Origin: a virus | Length of the DNA stretch: 24,363 bases | Virus record (IMG/VR): IMGVR_UViG_3300025141_014189 | Coordinates: 1-24,363 of that record | Strand: one strand, 5' to 3' | In this document: piece after piece, positions 20,360 to 24,363 of the stretch | Layout of the letters: each line of letters opens with the position of its first letter | How positions within the stretch are numbered: the first letter of the stretch is position 1 | Made by a program: the position numbers and the translations under genes | The notes under the pieces: generated by a model | The model's database searches: none | What the model saw: the letters and a program-made list of their open reading frames with translations, nothing else | Told to the model about the DNA's origin: nothing

Positions 20360-23300
20360 TTATTTCTTCTTCTTTTTCTTATTCTTTTTCTTTATATTTT
20401 CTTTGTGGACTCTTAGAGCCAAGTCTGCCACAGAATCAAATGGTGTTGTGTATCGGGCGTAAGTTCTCTGATTTGCAAACTTTATGCTAGTCTTATACTC
20501 CCCCGGAGATATAGTGTGACTAACCCCAAAAACTGTGTAGAAATTATCTGCAGATGAGTTGGTATTAAAATCAACAAAAAAGCTTTGCCCAAATGTGACA
20601 TAAGGACATCCCAGAGTCTCCATATCTAACATCGTAGGCAAAATTTGCATGGGTATTTGCTGCTCTCCCACTTCCTTGTCTTTCTCAGGTTTATTTGCTC
20701 CTAATATTCCAATTGTGGTCATGGCAGGATCATTTTGTGTCTTGAGTTTAGCATCTATAAAGCCGCCCTGAGCTGAGCCGTAAATTAGGCTGGGTACTAA
20801 CTTATGAAAAGCTTCTTTTAAGTTTCCGATTGTATTTGGTTTCAAAATGTACTTATCTTTAGCAAGATCTTCTAGAGTCTTTGCGTCTAATCCTGTTTCA
20901 GTTTCCAAATCAGAGTCGACTTTAAATTTTTCAACTAGACCCAAGTTATCAGGTCCCAAAATTTCATATTGATTCTCAATTATTTCTTGATGTCGCGGGT
21001 GGCGGCGGGTGCCGGTGTTCTCTCTCTTCATTTTTCCAGTAATACCTGAGGATGTAAACGCATCAAAAACATCGTAGAGAGATTCAGTCGTATTGCATTG
21101 ACTATCAAATATCTGCATCCTTAGAATGGGCTTACCAGGTTGAGCAGGAGCGCCGGGGCCTTCGTCAATTCCATTGCGACATGGGGATGCTTGTATTTTA
21201 ATATTTAGCTGGGGTTGCTTAAAAGATACATTCGATCTTCCCATTTCACCCGGTGTGCCATATGCTTGAAGCAGAATATATCTTTGATAATCTGCCAAGA
21301 CAAATTTCTTACTTCCTTTTGAGACACCGGGATATTTTGGGGTCTTAGTCTTGGCAACAGATTTTCTTTGAGCTAGCTTTTCTTTGGTGTTTCGAGCTCC
21401 GTATGCCTTAGCAAAACCGTAACCCATTGCCGCAGGATCATTTATAAAAAATGTCTGTATTAAGTTGACAAATGCCCCCATGCTCATCTTTCCGTAAGAA
21501 TTAAACCTTGCCTTCAGTATTGTCTCCAAGTCAGTTAACAAGATAGGAAATTGTGCTATGTTGCAGTCAAAAAGATAAGATGCAGACTCATTAAAAGCAT
21601 GAAAAACTAATTGAACTTCTGAAAATTGGTTGTTTGTCCGGACAGACTCTCCTACAAAATATGTTATTAACTTCCCAAGTGATATGACTTTTTGAGTACA
21701 TCTTCCTGATCCACCGTTTGCCTTAGTCTTCTCGGTTCGACCCCGTGGCCACCTTTTTGAGTTAAACTTTCCATCATAGGTGCCGACCGGTCGCAGCCAA
21801 GGATCAGGTGTATTTTGGAGCTGTTTTATGATTTTTTCAATAGCACTTTCTTTTGTAGACACAAGATCAGTAACCAGACCGTTTGTATATTTTCCATTCT
21901 TCTTTTTTCCAAGAAGCTCTTTAGTTAGTTCATTCACATTCCGCAGCAGATCGCTTTTACCTTTTCGAACATTTAGCCATGCATAAGTCTTTGATATATC
22001 CGCGGTCTTCATGGTACGTGCAGAACTAAGATTTCCGGCGGCCGACACATATTTGGGAATTGCTATTTTTCCCCCTCTACTCTTAAGCTCTTCGGAATAT
22101 TCATCTAGAGTTTTATTAATTAGAGTTACAACTTTGTTAAGCTCAGAAGCTACATCAGAGACTTCTTGAATGGTAATATCTAAATTATCTATTCCTGATG
22201 CTCCTAAAAGATGTAACTTTAATCCTATCGATACTTCTCCATTTGCCTCAAAAGTCATATCACTATTGTATACTTGAAATGTCTCTGTTATCTTCATCGC
22301 ATCGATTAGACTTCCAAATCGATTTGCTTTTGCATCTGGGAGTCGTCCATCTGGTAGTGGGTGAGACCACCCGTATGTTATGACGAACTGGACATTATTT
22401 CTTTCAGCAGGTACAACTAACGGAGATATGTCACCCAAACGTGTCTTATCATGGAGTTTTAAGCCTATATCTGCAGTCTTAAAAGAAAACATTCCCGTCC
22501 CCCCGGGTGCCACATTAATCTTTACTTGTTCTATAGACATAAAGGATGAGAATGCATTGCCATAATCTCGGCCGCCTCCGTCCAGGACACCGCCAAATGC
22601 CACACCCATGTCCTGGTATTCTATATTGGCGAGGGGGACCATTGTTTGAGGGGAAGTAAATATTTCCATTGTTGCGGCTGTGCGCAAAGAATCTGCCTTG
22701 GCATCTTCATCATCAATACCAGAATTGAGAGAATGAAATATAGAGGGATCTTCAGCGTGAATTTGTTGTTGTAACATTTTCGTTTCAGAGTCCACGTTAG
22801 TGCCCATTATAAATCTTCCCAAAGAGAACGGTCGGGTTTTATTCTTGTCATCAGGTATCGGACTCAGCAATAACACATCTAGGAAGGGTACTGCCCTTGA
22901 ATACTCTAGAGTGGGAATCGCGGACAAGAATAAAGACGCGACATCAGAATCTGAATTGGAAACATTACCAGCTGCTGGAAAAACCTGTATCACATTTACT
23001 TTTGTTGTATTGGTGGGATCATCTGCGTTAGGTAAATCCTTCTCTCTTAAATCATTGACTGTCCAATATTCACCATTTTTTGGATTTCCTAGTCCCTGAT
23101 CTTGTGCTTCTCCATCGGGCACAGATACAGAAAGTTCATTGGATGGCCAAGCCAAAATAAGGGACCCTTCACTATCAGAGTGTGGAGTTATGCAAATATC
23201 TTGATTGAATTGCTTCATCAAGTTCCCATTAGACTCACTGTCCGGACCTGGTTTACCGTTAACACATTCGTTAATAAATTTCATCAAAGCTTCAGTAGTT

Positions 23301-23509
23301 GGAAAGCTAGTGTCACCGCCGCATGAAATTGCATTTAAAAGTTTACCTCTTAAATTTGGAGTTGTGCTCGAATCACTATCTGAAGAAAGGCCTGGGAAGC
23401 TTCCCTTGTCTAAGTTGCCCAGAATAGTATTAAGATACTCATCTGCAGATCTCAATCCGTAATATCGGCCTAAGTCATCTATCGCGTCTTTGAGAATCTT
23501 GCTGCTCAC
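20360..23509 (-). CDS. Large tail/baseplate hub-like structural protein
   Basis: 1049 residues, GTG start at 23509 overlapping the LysM-gene stop by one base, with GAGG eight bases upstream. The C-terminal part (about 955-1030) has the strand pattern FGQSFFVDFNTNSSADNFY then VSHTISPGEYKTSIKFAN, found in baseplate hub or tail-associated proteins such as those related to gpD or XkdQ. The rest is large, with a charged middle and a short helical segment near 445-500, and no enzyme motif is recognised. It ends in a lysine run (KENIKKKNKKKKKK). Position directly after a LysM-like tail protein supports a hub or tail-tip role. The exact function is inferred from layout and end pattern only. Confidence 0.7.
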   Translation of the reverse strand: MSSKILKDAIDDLGRYYGLRSADEYLNTILGNLDKGSFPGLSSDSDSSTTPNLRGKLLNAISCGGDTSFPTTEALMKFINECVNGKPGPDSESNGNLMKQFNQDICITPHSDSEGSLILAWPSNELSVSVPDGEAQDQGLGNPKNGEYWTVNDLREKDLPNADDPTNTTKVNVIQVFPAAGNVSNSDSDVASLFLSAIPTLEYSRAVPFLDVLLLSPIPDDKNKTRPFSLGRFIMGTNVDSETKMLQQQIHAEDPSIFHSLNSGIDDEDAKADSLRTAATMEIFTSPQTMVPLANIEYQDMGVAFGGVLDGGGRDYGNAFSSFMSIEQVKINVAPGGTGMFSFKTADIGLKLHDKTRLGDISPLVVPAERNNVQFVITYGWSHPLPDGRLPDAKANRFGSLIDAMKITETFQVYNSDMTFEANGEVSIGLKLHLLGASGIDNLDITIQEVSDVASELNKVVTLINKTLDEYSEELKSRGGKIAIPKYVSAAGNLSSARTMKTADISKTYAWLNVRKGKSDLLRNVNELTKELLGKKKNGKYTNGLVTDLVSTKESAIEKIIKQLQNTPDPWLRPVGTYDGKFNSKRWPRGRTEKTKANGGSGRCTQKVISLGKLITYFVGESVRTNNQFSEVQLVFHAFNESASYLFDCNIAQFPILLTDLETILKARFNSYGKMSMGAFVNLIQTFFINDPAAMGYGFAKAYGARNTKEKLAQRKSVAKTKTPKYPGVSKGSKKFVLADYQRYILLQAYGTPGEMGRSNVSFKQPQLNIKIQASPCRNGIDEGPGAPAQPGKPILRMQIFDSQCNTTESLYDVFDAFTSSGITGKMKRENTGTRRHPRHQEIIENQYEILGPDNLGLVEKFKVDSDLETETGLDAKTLEDLAKDKYILKPNTIGNLKEAFHKLVPSLIYGSAQGGFIDAKLKTQNDPAMTTIGILGANKPEKDKEVGEQQIPMQILPTMLDMETLGCPYVTFGQSFFVDFNTNSSADNFYTVFGVSHTISPGEYKTSIKFANQRTYARYTTPFDSVADLALRVHKENIKKKNKKKKKK

Positions 23510-23796
23510 TAGACAAACCTCATTACTTCACTCAAATCCATAGGAATCCGTATGTTGGTTCCGGCGGGGACTTGAAGACCCCATCCAATGTTAGAAGCTG
23601 CAGCGATGACCCACCAGAGCCTTCCGTCTCCGTAGTACATGCCGGCGAGCTTATCCAGACGTGAATTTTCTTGGAGCATAACTATTTTACACTTAATCGA
23701 TCCAGCACGCATGGCCTTTCTTATTCTAGCAACAGCTTGAGCTGTTCCTTTTATCTTTCCGCCCTCGACGATACTATCACTCTTATATCTTGACAT
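23509..23796 (-). CDS. LysM-like tail protein
   Basis: 95 residues from ATG 23796 with AAGGTGAG upstream. The first 35 residues are basic (MSRYKSDSIVEGGKIKG, ARIRKAMRAG). The rest is a LysM-type fold: ENSRLDKLAGMYYGDGRLWWVIAAASNIG, then VPAGTNIRIPMDLSE. LWWVI and the G-T-x-I-x-I-P ending are typical of small tail proteins (gpX/XkdP-like) that sit at the tail tube or hub. It precedes the hub-like gene with a one-base overlap, so they are translated together. Length and motifs fit well. Confidence 0.78.
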   Translation of the reverse strand: MSRYKSDSIVEGGKIKGTAQAVARIRKAMRAGSIKCKIVMLQENSRLDKLAGMYYGDGRLWWVIAAASNIGWGLQVPAGTNIRIPMDLSEVMRFV

Positions 23797-23809
23797 ACAA
23801 GCTCACCTT

Positions 23810-24363
23810 TTAAAAAAGATCCTTTAACGCACCCAGACCACCAACAGCCGACATTAATTGCATGGGGTCAAATCCACCAAGGCTCGGTGCAGGGGTTGAA
23901 GGAGGTATTTTTGCTCCACTAGTTCCTTCATTCGGATCATCCTCCTCCGATAGCGCCGTCGCATCAATCATCGGTCCGGTCATGATCGACTCTAGTTGTT
24001 TATTTTCAACATCTCCCAATGCTTTCTCCGGAGGGGTACCCGGGTAACCCTGAGCCCATGGGTCGACATGAGCCATTCCTACTGGGTGTGAAGGTGCGAT
24101 TAAATTGCCAAACTGATCTATGCCCAACGGAAGGTCGTGTATCGGTGAAAAACTTATCTGGATCTCTACTTTCTGGGGGGCACGAGAGCCTCTGTTTATT
24201 TCCCAAGTTGCGTTCTCATAACCGAGACTCATTTGTGTAATGAATCCTGCAAGTCCCCTCCCTTTCGTTGAATTAAATGATCTTACAATAGGATTATTAC
24301 CCGGTAGCATAAATTTATGCCTATCAGCTGGTGCTGTCTTCTTCTCACCTTTTGCGCCAAGCT
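23810..24363 (-). CDS. Structural protein, 5' end outside window
   Basis: The reading frame is open to the right edge of the window: 17 codons (read LGAKGEKKTAPADRHKF) precede the ATG at 24310, so this is probably the C-terminal part of a longer gene rather than a 166-aa protein. The visible sequence starts with MLPGNNPIVRSFNSTKGRGL, then a strand EINRGSRAPQKVEIQISFSP followed by IHDLPLGIDQFGNLIAP. The end is acidic and Pro/Gly-rich (EDDPNEGTSGAKIPPSTPAPS) with a hydrophobic tail. Similar GRGLAG.I and SP.HD.P segments are known to me from tail/baseplate proteins, so a tail or virion role is likely. It ends 13 bases before the LysM-like gene. Confidence 0.65.
   Translation of the reverse strand, partial: LGAKGEKKTAPADRHKFMLPGNNPIVRSFNSTKGRGLAGFITQMSLGYENATWEINRGSRAPQKVEIQISFSPIHDLPLGIDQFGNLIAPSHPVGMAHVDPWAQGYPGTPPEKALGDVENKQLESIMTGPMIDATALSEEDDPNEGTSGAKIPPSTPAPSLGGFDPMQLMSAVGGLGALKDLF

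Overview
This window reads as part of the genome of a large tailed bacteriophage (Caudoviricetes) that infects a bacterium. Reasons: tail or baseplate genes (a LysM-type tail protein and a 1049-residue hub-like protein) lie next to a full phage-style replication and recombination set: gp32-like SSB, RecA/UvsX, FEN-type exonuclease, DnaB-type helicase, a small family-A DNA polymerase and the start of a PHP/DnaE-type polymerase. A large nucleotide-metabolism set accompanies them: B12-dependent NrdJ, ThyX, trimeric dUTPase and two all-alpha NTP pyrophosphatases. The DNA is AT-rich, coding density is very high, and start/stop overlaps are common. One gene encodes a protein with a lipobox signal peptide, which fits a host that processes lipoproteins, probably Gram-negative. 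The host itself cannot be named from the sequence.

Layout. Every gene is on the minus strand except one (4136-4756, PAQR/hemolysin III), so the reading order is from high to low coordinates. 24363-20360: tail/baseplate genes (a 5'-truncated structural gene, a LysM-like protein, a large hub-like protein). 20342-17683: family-A polymerase, a basic low-complexity protein, an HD-like protein and a small basic protein. 17586-10151: SSB, RecA, FEN, helicase, dUTPase and NrdJ, joined by gaps of a few bases or by overlaps. 10167-6282: accessory block with a small membrane protein, ClpP-like protease, Ntn-hydrolase, a 33-aa membrane peptide, a possible ADP-ribosyltransferase and a VWA-domain lipoprotein. 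6161-1342: Fpg/Nei glycosylase, small proteins, two MazG/dUTPase-like proteins (one fused to a HAD phosphatase), ThyX and a nucleoside 2-deoxyribosyltransferase-like protein. 1336-1: an SDR epimerase, a terminator, and the GTG start of a DnaE-type polymerase running off the window.

How the genes work together. NrdJ makes dNTPs, three separate dUTPase-like enzymes can remove dUTP and feed dUMP to ThyX, and the glycosylase repairs oxidised bases. SSB, RecA, helicase, FEN and the polymerases form the replication and recombination core. Transcription signals are visible: three promoters of the form TTGAACAYT with 17-base spacing lie ahead of the HD-like gene, ssb and recA. A strong hairpin terminator follows ssb and another precedes dnaE. 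The most unusual parts are the pyrophosphatase-HAD fusion upstream of ThyX and the deoxyribosyltransferase, the accessory block at 6.2-10.2 kb, and an apparently leaderless promoter at 18.5 kb.

No stretch of more than about 125 bases lacks a gene. I see no tRNA, rRNA, CRISPR array, insertion sequence or attachment site.
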